Made by a program: the position numbers and the translations under genes | Part shown: in pieces, positions 15,790 through 23,497 of the stretch | Layout of the letters: the number at the start of each line of letters is the position of its first letter | Numbering within the stretch: the stretch's first letter is position 1 | Notes under the pieces: generated by a model | What the model saw: the letters and a program-made list of their open reading frames with translations, nothing else | The model's database searches: none | What the model was told of the DNA's origin: nothing | Assembly (NCBI GenBank): GCA_964445775.1 | Contig: CAYUMH010000038.1 | Location: 1-34,371, forward strand | Reading direction: 5' to 3' | Length of the DNA: 34,371 bases | Origin: Terrimonas sp964445775 | GTDB taxonomy: Bacteria > Bacteroidota > Bacteroidia > Chitinophagales > Chitinophagaceae

Positions 15790-16965
15790 ATGAATACTAA
15801 AGTTTATTTAAAAAGAAAGATAGCGCCGCGTATTGCCAATGGCCACCCCTGGATATTTAACAATGAAGTGGAGAAGATTGAAGGCGATGTGCAGGCCGGT
15901 GATATAGTGGATGTGTATTTTCACGACCAGAAATTTGTGGGCAGGGGGTATATAAACCCGCAATCGCAGATCATTGTGCGTTTGCTGACCCGTGATAAGA
16001 CCGATGAGATAAACGGAGCATACTTTTTAAGGGTAATAAAGGAGTGCTGGGAGTACCGTAAACAACTGGGCTATACAGAGAACTGCCGCCTGGTTTTTGG
16101 CGAAGCGGACAGCCTGCCGCAGCTGATCATTGATAAATTCAATGATTATTTTGTGATACAGACCCTGGCCCTGGGCATGGATAAGTGGAAGCCGGCCATT
16201 ATTGATGCGCTAAATAAGATTTTTACACCCAAAGGTATTTACGAACGTAATGATGTGCCGGTGCGGGAACTGGAAGGGCTGACACAGCAAAAGGGTTTTT
16301 TATCGGCCCCGTTTGATACCAATATTGTGATTAATGAGAACGGGCTGCAGTTTCATGTGGATATTGAGAACGGGCAAAAGACCGGTTATTTTTTAGACCA
16401 GCAGGATAACCGCCGCGCCATACAACATCTTGTAAAGGGCGCCGATGTACTGGGCGCTTTTACCTATACCGGCACTTTTGAAATTCATGCGGCTTATTAT
16501 GGCGCCAAATCGGTACTAGGGTTGGATATATCGGAGAACGCCGTAAAACAGGCCAACCGTAACGCCGCTTTAAATAACCTGCAGCATATTGTACAATTTG
16601 AAACTGCCAACGCATTTGATGTATTGAAACAGTGGGGTAAGGACGGACGCAAGTATGATGTGGTGATGCTGGACCCGCCGGCCTTTACCAAGAGCCGGGA
16701 AACCATCCAGAAAGCTATTACGGGGTATAAGGAAATTAATTTGAGAGGGATGAAGCTGGTGAAACCCGGTGGTTTCCTGGTTACCTCTTCCTGTACCAAC
16801 CTGGTGAATGCCGATATGTTTATGCAGACCATTGAGATGGCGGCCAAAGATGTGCGCCGTAAGATACGCCAGGTAAGTTTTCAAACCCAGGCAGCCGATC
16901 ACCCGATCATCAGGGGGATGGATAATACCCATTACCTGAAATTTTTGATTGTACAGGTTTGTTAA
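15790..16965 (+). CDS. RlmI-like class I SAM-dependent rRNA methyltransferase
   Basis: Predicted 23S rRNA (cytosine-C5) methyltransferase of the RlmI/YccW family. The 391-aa product has an N-terminal PUA RNA-binding domain (about 1-75, with NGHPWIFNNEV), a central linker domain, and a Rossmann SAM-binding domain (about 180-391) with VLGAFTYTGTFEIHA, the acidic VLGLDISENA, the catalytic-loop motif DPPAFTKS (295-302) and TSSCTN with C335 as the candidate catalytic cysteine. In E. coli RlmI modifies C1962; the target here is inferred. The start ATG lies 7 bases after the -7 element. The stop codon runs straight into a heptamer repeat array. Confidence 0.88.
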   Translation: MNTKVYLKRKIAPRIANGHPWIFNNEVEKIEGDVQAGDIVDVYFHDQKFVGRGYINPQSQIIVRLLTRDKTDEINGAYFLRVIKECWEYRKQLGYTENCRLVFGEADSLPQLIIDKFNDYFVIQTLALGMDKWKPAIIDALNKIFTPKGIYERNDVPVRELEGLTQQKGFLSAPFDTNIVINENGLQFHVDIENGQKTGYFLDQQDNRRAIQHLVKGADVLGAFTYTGTFEIHAAYYGAKSVLGLDISENAVKQANRNAALNNLQHIVQFETANAFDVLKQWGKDGRKYDVVMLDPPAFTKSRETIQKAITGYKEINLRGMKLVKPGGFLVTSSCTNLVNADMFMQTIEMAAKDVRRKIRQVSFQTQAADHPIIRGMDNTHYLKFLIVQVC

Positions 16966-17085
16966 GGTGTAAGCATTAAGGGGTAAGGTTTAAGGTGAAA
17001 GGTGGAAGGTGAAAGGTTGAAGGCGATCATACCAGTATAATCTTCTTCGCGAACCTTACGCCTTATATCTTTTGCCTTATACCTT
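16964..17085. repeat. Converging heptamer tandem arrays
   Basis: Nine in-register heptamers of AAGGnnn type (AAGGTGA, AAGGTGG, AAGGTTG and so on, one unit degenerate) fill 16964-17026 on the plus strand, beginning inside the stop codon of the upstream gene. Five in-register heptamers of the same type fill 17085-17051 on the minus strand, ending right at the stop codon of the convergent gene. Only 24 bases separate them. The arms are partly complementary (AAGG against CCTT), so the whole could act as a terminator hairpin. Confidence 0.75.
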
Positions 17086-17841
17086 TTACAGGTGGGCATC
17101 AATATAGGCAATGGCTTCTGCCTGCGTAAGCACGGCAAAATCCTTATAACGGTCGTGTACGTCTATAATTTCAGCCACCGCATCGGTTACCAGTTGTTTA
17201 TTGTCCCAGGTTTTTAAATGGGCTATTACCGTGGCCAGGCAATCTTTCTTATACGCTATTTGTCCTATTACATGTACCAGGGTATTGCGTACACGGGCCG
17301 TGGTATCGAACTGCAGTTCCTGCAGCATGGGCAAAATATCGGCCGGGTGTTTACGGCCACGTAATTCAATGCCATGGCATATTTCGCGACGTATTTCTTT
17401 ATCGGGATGATGCAGGTACTTTTTGGCCCAGCTTAATACCGGGGCCGGGTTTACTTCGCCCATTTTTTTAATAGAGCCGATCACCGCATTACGGGGTGAA
17501 TGATGGGTATCGAACAGGCCGGTATCAAAGAAAGCTTCTACCAACGCAAAGTCTTTTTTGCCAATTTCGCCCGCCGCATTAATGACCGTTTGCCGCACTT
17601 TAAAATTACTATGGGGGAATAACTGTTGTAAGAGATTAATAGTGCCGGTGGCTAATGGAAGATGATGGGTATATATTCGGCCAACAGCGAGATAGGCTGC
17701 TTTGCGGATATAGGTATCATCATCGGCAAAATAAGCCAGCGTTTTTTTGTAACCACCCTTTTGTATATCGGTTAATATATGCCCATGAATGGCTGTGACC
17801 AGTTGGGTACGTTGGGTTTTGGACAGGTCGTAAAATGACAT
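17086..17841 (-). CDS. HEAT-repeat protein (DNA alkylation repair/adaptor-like)
   Basis: A 251-aa soluble, all-alpha protein built of HEAT-like repeats: successive blocks such as YIRKAAYLAVGRIY, KVRQTVINAAGEIGK, SPRNAVIGSIKKMGE, EIRREICHGIELRG and RVRNTLVHVIGQIA, spaced about 35-40 residues. Such solenoids serve as protein- or nucleic-acid-binding scaffolds; no catalytic motif was seen, and the specific role is unknown. ATG 17841 is preferred to the in-frame TTG at 17847. TATATTTG at 17872-17879 on the minus strand is a matching -7 element 30 bases upstream. The 3' end abuts the heptamer array shared with the convergent methyltransferase gene. Confidence 0.8.
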   Translation of the reverse strand: MSFYDLSKTQRTQLVTAIHGHILTDIQKGGYKKTLAYFADDDTYIRKAAYLAVGRIYTHHLPLATGTINLLQQLFPHSNFKVRQTVINAAGEIGKKDFALVEAFFDTGLFDTHHSPRNAVIGSIKKMGEVNPAPVLSWAKKYLHHPDKEIRREICHGIELRGRKHPADILPMLQELQFDTTARVRNTLVHVIGQIAYKKDCLATVIAHLKTWDNKQLVTDAVAEIIDVHDRYKDFAVLTQAEAIAYIDAHL

Positions 17842-17871
17842 AAGCAAACACTATTATTGGTAATAGTTTGT

Positions 17872-17879
17872 CAAATATA
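17872..17879 (-). promoter_or_regulatory. -7 promoter element of the HEAT-repeat gene
   Basis: TATATTTG on the minus strand matches TAnnTTTG, 30 bases before the ATG at 17841. Confidence 0.45.
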
Positions 17880-17898
17880 ACAAAGAGAAAAACAGGGA

Positions 17899-18240
17899 TT
17901 ATTTCGCTACCTGGAATTTGCTGGTCTCCAGTACTTTGCCGGTAGCATCTACCAGGCGGATGATGTATACACCGCGGGGATAGTCGGAAAGGTTGAGTGA
18001 GTTTTTTTCGGAAGGGTTTTGAATATCCTTTACTTTTTTACCCAGGAAATTGTGGATCTGTATGGATGAGCCTTTTTTAACCCCACCTTTAATATCGATA
18101 TTGATAACGGTGGTAGCAGGGTTGGGGTAGAATACCATTGTTTTACCGTCATCATTTGACGGTATATTACGTGTACCCTGAGCCTGCAGGCTCAAAGAAG
18201 TGATCACCAATAAAGAGAGTATAAGTAAAATTTTATTCAA
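17899..18240 (-). CDS. Minimal secreted protein consisting of a T9SS type A sorting domain
   Basis: A 113-aa protein with a signal peptide (about 1-20, LQAQ) and almost nothing else but a type IX secretion C-terminal sorting domain: VFYPNPATTVINIDI (about 36-50), a GKKVKDIQ turn, and the closing PRGVYIIRLVDATGKVLETSKFQV strands. Normally this domain sits at the end of a large cargo protein, which it directs across the outer membrane to surface attachment or release. Here the cargo is only a ~15-residue linker. The start is TTG 18240: no other start precedes the signal peptide, and TAACTTTG ends 5 bases upstream, so the mRNA may be leaderless. It could be a true small surface protein or a remnant of a larger gene. 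Confidence 0.85.
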   Translation of the reverse strand: MNKILLILSLLVITSLSLQAQGTRNIPSNDDGKTMVFYPNPATTVINIDIKGGVKKGSSIQIHNFLGKKVKDIQNPSEKNSLNLSDYPRGVYIIRLVDATGKVLETSKFQVAK

Positions 18241-18245
18241 CGTAA

Positions 18246-18253
18246 CAAAGTTA
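18246..18253 (-). promoter_or_regulatory. -7 promoter element of the T9SS-domain gene
   Basis: TAACTTTG on the minus strand matches TAnnTTTG and ends 5 bases before the TTG start codon at 18240. This promoter argues for an intact, expressed small gene. Confidence 0.55.
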
Positions 18254-18422
18254 GTTTTATTTTTCAGAAATCCCAGCGATTTTGGAATAGTTCAAAATGT
18301 TATAATACTATAATGTTTAAAATATTGATTGTTAAATTATTATGTATTTTTTAATTTGCTTTTTAACTTAAATTTTGGCAAAAACAACAGCATAAAAGAG
18401 AGGATAGATACTAAAACAGGTA

Positions 18423-19196
18423 TCAGGGTTTAGGTTTCCTGCCATACAATAATAAACGTTTAAAAGCATAGATGGCAGGTAGTGTAGGGAATTGTTTTGC
18501 AATACGGGCTTTAAATTCCGCTAAAAAATCAGCTTGCTGTTCACCTGGTAATTTTTCCAGGTAGGGTATTAAGGCCGAGCCCGAAATAAAATCAAATAAT
18601 GTCTGGTGATCATTGGCAATAATGGGATATACTTTTTGCATTACCTGTATATCCTGCAGGCCGTTCTCAAACATCAGGGTAACATATTGATCCATACTAA
18701 GGACCGGTGATGGCCGGTTAAACCCATCAAGCTGCGTAATATATGGTTCTTCCTGTGCGAGCTTTGTTAATAGCTGGTTCAATACATTTTCTTTTTGTAC
18801 AGGCATTTGTACGGCAAACTCGCCGTTCTCATTCAGCAAGCCGATTAAAGCAGGGAATAAGCTGGCATGATCATCGGACCATTGCAGGGCGGCATTACTG
18901 AAAATAAGGTCCCATTTTTCGCCGGATCCAATCATTGCTTCTACCGTTAATTGCCTGAAACGGAGATGGTCACTTTCCCATTCCTTTGATTTGGCCAGCA
19001 TTTCGGCAGAGGCATCAATGCCGGTAAAGTGGGCGGCCGTAAATTTTTGCGACAATATATGGGTCTGTTCACCGGTGCCGCAACCGATATCAATGGCTTG
19101 GTGAACGGCATCGCCTGTTATTAAACCGGCCAGGTCGTAAAAGGGTTGATAACGGATGTTTTTAAATTGGTTGTAGATATCCGGGTTCCAGGGCAT
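18423..19196 (-). CDS. Class I SAM-dependent methyltransferase, trans-aconitate methyltransferase-like
   Basis: A 257-aa cytoplasmic methyltransferase. The N-terminus WNPDIYNQF, motif I AIDIGCGTGEQT (34-45), GIDASAEML (59-67) and the NAALQWSDDH block (101-110) followed by FAVQMP are shared with trans-aconitate 2-methyltransferase (Tam), which methylates trans-aconitate to remove this aconitase inhibitor. That substrate is an inference from family resemblance. It is followed on the minus strand by an AT-rich gap before the T9SS-domain gene, and preceded by the NTF2-like gene 49 bases away on the same strand, so cotranscription is possible. Confidence 0.8.
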   Translation of the reverse strand: MPWNPDIYNQFKNIRYQPFYDLAGLITGDAVHQAIDIGCGTGEQTHILSQKFTAAHFTGIDASAEMLAKSKEWESDHLRFRQLTVEAMIGSGEKWDLIFSNAALQWSDDHASLFPALIGLLNENGEFAVQMPVQKENVLNQLLTKLAQEEPYITQLDGFNRPSPVLSMDQYVTLMFENGLQDIQVMQKVYPIIANDHQTLFDFISGSALIPYLEKLPGEQQADFLAEFKARIAKQFPTLPAIYAFKRLLLYGRKPKP

Positions 19197-19245
19197 GGTA
19201 GTATTATATTATTATATGGGGTGGTGTAAAATTAAAGGTTTAGGT

Positions 19246-19623
19246 TTATTCAATCATAATGATCAGGCCGCTGATCTTTAATCCTGCCGGCGTTTCGGAC
19301 AGGATATAAAAATTGGTTTCGCTGCCGGCCTTTTTGCCCGAAGTATTAAAGTTATTCCACAATACTTTACAGGTGCGGATGGTTGTGGAAAGCTGTTCTT
19401 CGCTGATGATCTCCGGCACTGTATTCACCACGCCTTGTTTGCGATAAGGTTCTACACCGGTAAGCCAGAAATTCACTACTTCCGACATATCAGTTACCTG
19501 TAATATCCCTTCATCGGAATAAACGGTTAGGGGTACCTGGTAAAAGCCGGCGATTTCGTGGGCGGAATAGGTTAATAAAGCGGCGGCATAGTCATTTAAA
19601 AAAGTTGTTGTTTTCATGGCCAT
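19246..19623 (-). CDS. NTF2-like (SnoaL/DUF4440-type) small protein
   Basis: A 125-aa cytoplasmic protein with the alpha+beta pattern of NTF2-like cone folds: an N-terminal helix (FLNDYAAALLTYSAHEIAGFY), a first strand with LTVYSDEGILQVTD, a central helix, then alternating strands to the C-terminus. Such proteins range from small-molecule isomerases to pure binding proteins; no catalytic residues could be assigned. Two ATGs are possible (19623 or 19617). A 10-bp perfect inverted repeat lies just upstream (19636-19664). Same strand as the Tam-like gene, 49 bases apart. Confidence 0.6.
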   Translation of the reverse strand: MAMKTTTFLNDYAAALLTYSAHEIAGFYQVPLTVYSDEGILQVTDMSEVVNFWLTGVEPYRKQGVVNTVPEIISEEQLSTTIRTCKVLWNNFNTSGKKAGSETNFYILSETPAGLKISGLIIMIE

Positions 19624-19635
19624 GATATTTTTGCG

Positions 19636-19664
19636 TTATTACTTATTGTATGGCTAAGTAATAA
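19636..19664. promoter_or_regulatory. 10-bp perfect inverted repeat upstream of the NTF2-like gene
   Basis: TTATTACTTA (19636-19645) and TAAGTAATAA (19655-19664) are separated by 9 bases, 13 bases before the start codon at 19623. No T-run follows on either strand, so an operator is more likely than a terminator. Confidence 0.35.
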
Positions 19665-19698
19665 GCAAAATGGTTGCCATAATGAGAACAGGTGATCA

Positions 19699-20217
19699 TC
19701 AAAATTTTATTTTTAAGCCAAATTCGGTTTTTAATGCCAGTAAAGCTTCTGCATTGCCTTTAGCATCATCAACCGGGTTATGGCTGTGTTTGGTTTTACG
19801 GAGGTTTTTAAATGTTTTAAAAGTATCTTTTTCTATGCCTTTGTATAAACTGCCCAGGTTTTGAGAGCTAAAGCCAAAAGGGTTTGTGCCGATAAAATGA
19901 TGGAAGTACCAGCAAATAAACATCCAGTCAAAACCATTATTATTACTGATAAAAATCGGCCTGTCTTTACAGGTATCATTTACCCAGGCTTTAAAGTTGG
20001 TCATTACTTGTAGTGGTTCTTCAAATAATAATGCTTCTTCTCTTGTATGACCTGATACGGCCAGGGCCTCAGGGATAAATTTATCAGAGATGGGTTTTAA
20101 TTTCCCGTAAAATGTCTGGTCAAGTTTTTCGTTTACTAAAATGGCTCCGAAGGAGATCATGGAATAATCGCCGGGTATGGGGCCATCACTTTCAATGTCG
20201 ACCATGATGTAAGCCAT
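19699..20217 (-). CDS. DnaQ-like 3'-5' exonuclease (DEDDh)
   Basis: A 172-aa exonuclease-fold protein. The catalytic carboxylates are visible: D7 and E9 in MVDIESDG (Exo I), D97 in NNGFDWMF (Exo II), and H146 with D151 in HNPVDDAKGNAEAL (Exo III, Hx4D), so it is a DEDDh enzyme that should remove nucleotides from the 3' end of DNA or RNA with two metal ions. It lacks any polymerase, BRCT or GIY-YIG extension, so it is a stand-alone exonuclease whose substrate cannot be told. Single gene on the minus strand, with 75 bases before the NTF2-like gene. Confidence 0.88.
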   Translation of the reverse strand: MAYIMVDIESDGPIPGDYSMISFGAILVNEKLDQTFYGKLKPISDKFIPEALAVSGHTREEALLFEEPLQVMTNFKAWVNDTCKDRPIFISNNNGFDWMFICWYFHHFIGTNPFGFSSQNLGSLYKGIEKDTFKTFKNLRKTKHSHNPVDDAKGNAEALLALKTEFGLKIKF

Positions 20218-20279
20218 ATGTTAATTTTTTTTGGGATAGCTGACTAAAGATTATAACCTGCTACTTGGTACAATTGATA

Positions 20280-20792
20280 TTACTTAGTTTGGAAAAAATA
20301 GCGAAGCCTGAGCTTTATTATTAATCGCCATAGTCTTAACTTATTGAGACCTTCATAATGTTCCCAGTTGATATCGAATTTTTCTTTTTTATCGGATAAC
20401 CACATAGGGTATAAAACTTTGCAATGAAGCATGGGCGGTTTTTGCAAAACGGTTTGCCGGTATTCAGGGTCTAAAGAAGACTTAGGGTAATAACGTATAT
20501 CTATAATGGTATATTTTTTTGTTGCTTTATAAATATGCAGGTTAATATCGTATAAGTTGTTATAAAGTGCTAGTAAGGTTGGCATCAGAGCTGAAAGTGT
20601 AACCGGCGTTTTTTTATCGTTTTCCTTTTTTCTTTTCTTTTGTTTTTCATAGAGATTTTCGTCATTATCTATTATTTCTGATAAAATAACTTTATAATTT
20701 TCTGAAATATAGTTTCGTGTATGGTTTCTGACCATAGTAAACAGGCGTGGAATAGCTTCTTTTATCTCATTTTCAAGTGTAGCAGGAGTCAT
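20280..20792 (-). CDS. Hypothetical protein, last gene of a three-gene cluster
   Basis: A 170-aa soluble, basic protein that I do not recognise. A predicted helical N-terminus (to about 60) includes a strongly charged stretch (KQKKRKKENDKK), followed by a mixed region with several Tyr/Trp-rich strands and a basic C-terminus (LRLWRLIIKLRLRYFF). No signal peptide or known motif is visible. The start ATG lies 1 base after the stop of the upstream gene, so translation is probably coupled and the two proteins may work together. Confidence 0.65.
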   Translation of the reverse strand: MTPATLENEIKEAIPRLFTMVRNHTRNYISENYKVILSEIIDNDENLYEKQKKRKKENDKKTPVTLSALMPTLLALYNNLYDINLHIYKATKKYTIIDIRYYPKSSLDPEYRQTVLQKPPMLHCKVLYPMWLSDKKEKFDINWEHYEGLNKLRLWRLIIKLRLRYFFQTK

Positions 20793-20793
20793 T

Positions 20794-21795
20794 TTAAAGG
20801 ATAGAGGTTATTGAAAACTTACACGTAGCTATATTTCGAGTGTTGGCAAATACCAGGTTGATATAATTATCAGCCAGTAGGAAGCTGTCGTTATTATGGT
20901 CAATGATCCTGTAATTGGAAAGCTCTTTTGGTAGTTCAATAGCTATGAGTTGCCTGCTTGTGAGATGGAAGAGCTTTTGTTTGTTCTTCCAGTCATCGGA
21001 TTTGTATACAGGCGTCAGGATGGCGTATTCACCGGATGATGAAAAGATACATTCCTTGCCGCCTTTTTTTGCTTCTTTATATAACCGGCCTAATGAAAAT
21101 AAAGTTTCCTTTATGATGCCGGTTTCATGGATGCTTACCAGCTCGGAAAACTCCATACCGGGTTTTAAATAACCGCTGTCCCGGTTGCCGATGCCATAGG
21201 CATAACAAGTGCCTTGTTTACGCAAGGCATGTAAAATAGTAAAAGGTTTTTCCGGTTTTGTAAAGTTTTCTTCTCCCAGGCTAATAGTCTTTTTATTGTT
21301 CCAGTATTGCAGGTTTAACCAGCTTGCTGTTGCACCTGCTACATCAATTTGTAAATGGGCTATATAAACCGGTAACAGGCCACCATTGGTAAAAAGAACG
21401 GGGATGATATTGTCATCCGAATTGCCCGCGTATTGATAGTTGGATAATGGTTTGTTGAATTGCGGAAAGCGGATAGCAGGTAATCTGTTGTTAATCCCGA
21501 TCTTTATAGGGCTGGTCTTGTTATGCTCATCAAATAATACTACAAAGTCGTTTTTAGCAGCATAAACACCTACATAATGATCGAAATGGAAAAGGGCAGG
21601 GCTGGCAAATATTTCATCTGTTATAAAAGGTACAACAGCAATAATGCTATTCTCAGCACTGAACCATTGTAAATAGCATCTATCATTTTGTGAAAACAAG
21701 CCGACAACTGTTCCGCTTTTCAATAATACGATCCGGTGGAACTGTTTTTGTTCAGGATCGGTGATATCAAAGGTTTGGATAGACAACAGTTTCAT
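20794..21795 (-). CDS. Hypothetical protein, possible beta-propeller-like
   Basis: A 333-aa cytoplasmic protein with no signal peptide and no recognised domain. It is rich in beta strands and aromatic residues with repeated short strand-turn patterns (VVGLFSQNDRCYLQWF, VGVYAAKNDFVVLFDE, SGEYAILTPVYKSDDWKNKQKLFHL), suggesting a propeller or a similar beta-repeat fold; this is a guess from pattern only. Middle gene of a cluster: it starts 9 bases after the stop of the DUF6624 gene and ends 1 base before the next gene. Confidence 0.65.
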   Translation of the reverse strand: MKLLSIQTFDITDPEQKQFHRIVLLKSGTVVGLFSQNDRCYLQWFSAENSIIAVVPFITDEIFASPALFHFDHYVGVYAAKNDFVVLFDEHNKTSPIKIGINNRLPAIRFPQFNKPLSNYQYAGNSDDNIIPVLFTNGGLLPVYIAHLQIDVAGATASWLNLQYWNNKKTISLGEENFTKPEKPFTILHALRKQGTCYAYGIGNRDSGYLKPGMEFSELVSIHETGIIKETLFSLGRLYKEAKKGGKECIFSSSGEYAILTPVYKSDDWKNKQKLFHLTSRQLIAIELPKELSNYRIIDHNNDSFLLADNYINLVFANTRNIATCKFSITSIL

Positions 21796-21804
21796 AGCTT
21801 TGTT

Positions 21805-22476
21805 TTATTGTACCTGTTTTTTCAACAGCTCCGTTGCATGCGGCAGGTAGGAGGTATAATCTTCCTGGTCCCAGTCTTTGATATATTCTTTCATCGGCTG
21901 GAGCCCCATCGATTTTCTTAAACTATCTAAATTTTTGAGATCTTTCAGGGGATAAACATAGGTCTTTTTCTTCTCTGCATCATAATAACCCTGGCTGCCG
22001 TATGGTTGTGGTTTACCTTCTCTTACAGCAATCCTGTCTTCCAGGATGGCAACATTGCTTGATAAGATATTACCATCTTTTTCGGCCTGTTTGATCAGCG
22101 GGTAATATTTTTTCTGTGCCTTCAGGTCGGCATGCTGGATGACTAAAAAAACAGCCTGGGTGCCCATGAAACCGGCCTGCCCGGGTGTGATCCAGCCATG
22201 TTTGGCAATAAGCTGTTCCACAAAGACAAGGTTACTGCTGTCAGCCTGTTTGAGGAGGGCGGTAAGACTGTCTACGGATTTTTGAGGGGCGCCTTCTTTT
22301 TTCAATTTCCCCAGCGCTATCCTGTATTGCTGGTCCTCTTTATACAAAGAATCGAGTTGCGTTGCCAGGGCTTTATCAACGGCATTAGGATCGTAGCTGT
22401 AGGCTGTTACCTGGGCGCACAAAGATTGGTTAAGCATCAATATTAAAAGCAAAAGAAAAGCCATATTATATCTCAT
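21805..22476 (-). CDS. Exported DUF6624-family protein
   Basis: A 223-aa protein with a signal peptide (about 1-21, LCAQ) and a DUF6624-type body. Recognisable family blocks are AVFLVIQHADLKAQKKYYPLIKQA (about 108-131), LEDRIAVREGKPQPYGSQ (about 145-162) and a C-terminal LRKSMGLQPMKEYI. The family has no assigned biochemical role that I know of. ATG 22476 or 22464 could be the start. It is the first gene of a tight minus-strand cluster (gaps of 9 and 1 bases) with two uncharacterised proteins, facing away from the DUF4386 gene. Confidence 0.8.
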   Translation of the reverse strand: MRYNMAFLLLLILMLNQSLCAQVTAYSYDPNAVDKALATQLDSLYKEDQQYRIALGKLKKEGAPQKSVDSLTALLKQADSSNLVFVEQLIAKHGWITPGQAGFMGTQAVFLVIQHADLKAQKKYYPLIKQAEKDGNILSSNVAILEDRIAVREGKPQPYGSQGYYDAEKKKTYVYPLKDLKNLDSLRKSMGLQPMKEYIKDWDQEDYTSYLPHATELLKKQVQ

Positions 22477-22776
22477 GGAGAAAGCGGTTGTTTATTTACC
22501 GGCAAAATAAACAGTATTATGATCTTACAGGCATTATTAAAGTTAAAAAAGGTGAATAATGGATAAACGGTTTTATACCCGACTGTTCGAGATGAAATAG
22601 CTGTCATGTTTTTTATAATACTACAGTTCTTTTTATATTATATCTCCTGTTTGTATTACTTATCGAAAGTTAATAAAAAGGGACTTTTATTTCACCAGTT
22701 TTGCGGGGGTGACAGTGTTTTATCTGTACATTAATGACATATAGCTGTAAGAAAAGAACATAAATAAAAGCTAAAA
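22477..22776. other. AT-rich divergent intergenic region
   Basis: 300 bases between divergent genes. The only structure seen is AATAAAAAGGGACTTTTATT at about 22673-22692, an 8-bp inverted repeat of AT-rich sequence. No consensus promoter was identified for either side. Confidence 0.5.
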
Positions 22777-23469
22777 ATGATCATCAAGCTAAACGCAGCC
22801 AGGGTATACGGTATATTTTTTATTTTGTCTTTTATAAGTTATGCCACAGGAATGGGGTTAATGGAAGTTGTTGCAAATCCGCTGGTATTGCCGGCTGCAA
22901 TAAGAGAAACTAAGTTTAGCCTGGTGTCCGGAGCAGTTTTAATAATAGTGTTCCATACACTCTTCAATATTGTTTTGCTGGGTATAATGTTCGGGGTATT
23001 AAAATCTATTAACCTGGCTTTTTCCGTTATGTATCTAGTTTTGGGTTCAATAGCCACCTTTTTATTAGCCCTTGGCGCTTTGGTACTTCTGATGCCTTTA
23101 TCTGCCAGTGAAATGATAAGCCGGTCAAATCATATGGACGATTTGCCGCTGAATTTACTGTTTGACCTGGCTTCAAGCGGGAATTTTTACGCTTACCAGT
23201 TTGGAATGGCTATATGGGGAATTGCCGGATTAGTACTTTGTTATTTGTTGTCCCGGTCAAAGCTTGTTCCGGCCGTTTTTTGTATAGCTGGTTATATTGG
23301 GTACTCCATTTTTATCAGTGGCTGTATACTGGAGTTGTTTGGCTTGCCTTACAGTCTTGTCTGTTCCATTCCCGGTGGCTTATTTGAAATAAGTTTAAGC
23401 CTTTGGTTAATAATAAAAGGATTTAATAATGTGACAGAGGGTACCAGGACAACTAATAAAACGGCTTAA
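22777..23469 (+). CDS. DUF4386-like integral membrane protein
   Basis: A 230-aa protein with about six hydrophobic segments (roughly 10-30, 48-72, 78-103, 132-155, 165-185, 195-215). The pattern of a first helix with AARVYGIFFILSFISY, a periplasmic loop, FYAYQFGMAIWGIAGLVLCYLL, then VFCIAGYIGY is that of DUF4386 membrane proteins, whose function is unknown. It is followed after a short gap by another membrane protein on the same strand, probably in one transcript. Confidence 0.7.
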   Translation: MIIKLNAARVYGIFFILSFISYATGMGLMEVVANPLVLPAAIRETKFSLVSGAVLIIVFHTLFNIVLLGIMFGVLKSINLAFSVMYLVLGSIATFLLALGALVLLMPLSASEMISRSNHMDDLPLNLLFDLASSGNFYAYQFGMAIWGIAGLVLCYLLSRSKLVPAVFCIAGYIGYSIFISGCILELFGLPYSLVCSIPGGLFEISLSLWLIIKGFNNVTEGTRTTNKTA

Positions 23470-23497
23470 TTTTATAGGGCTATAATTAGTGCAGTAT

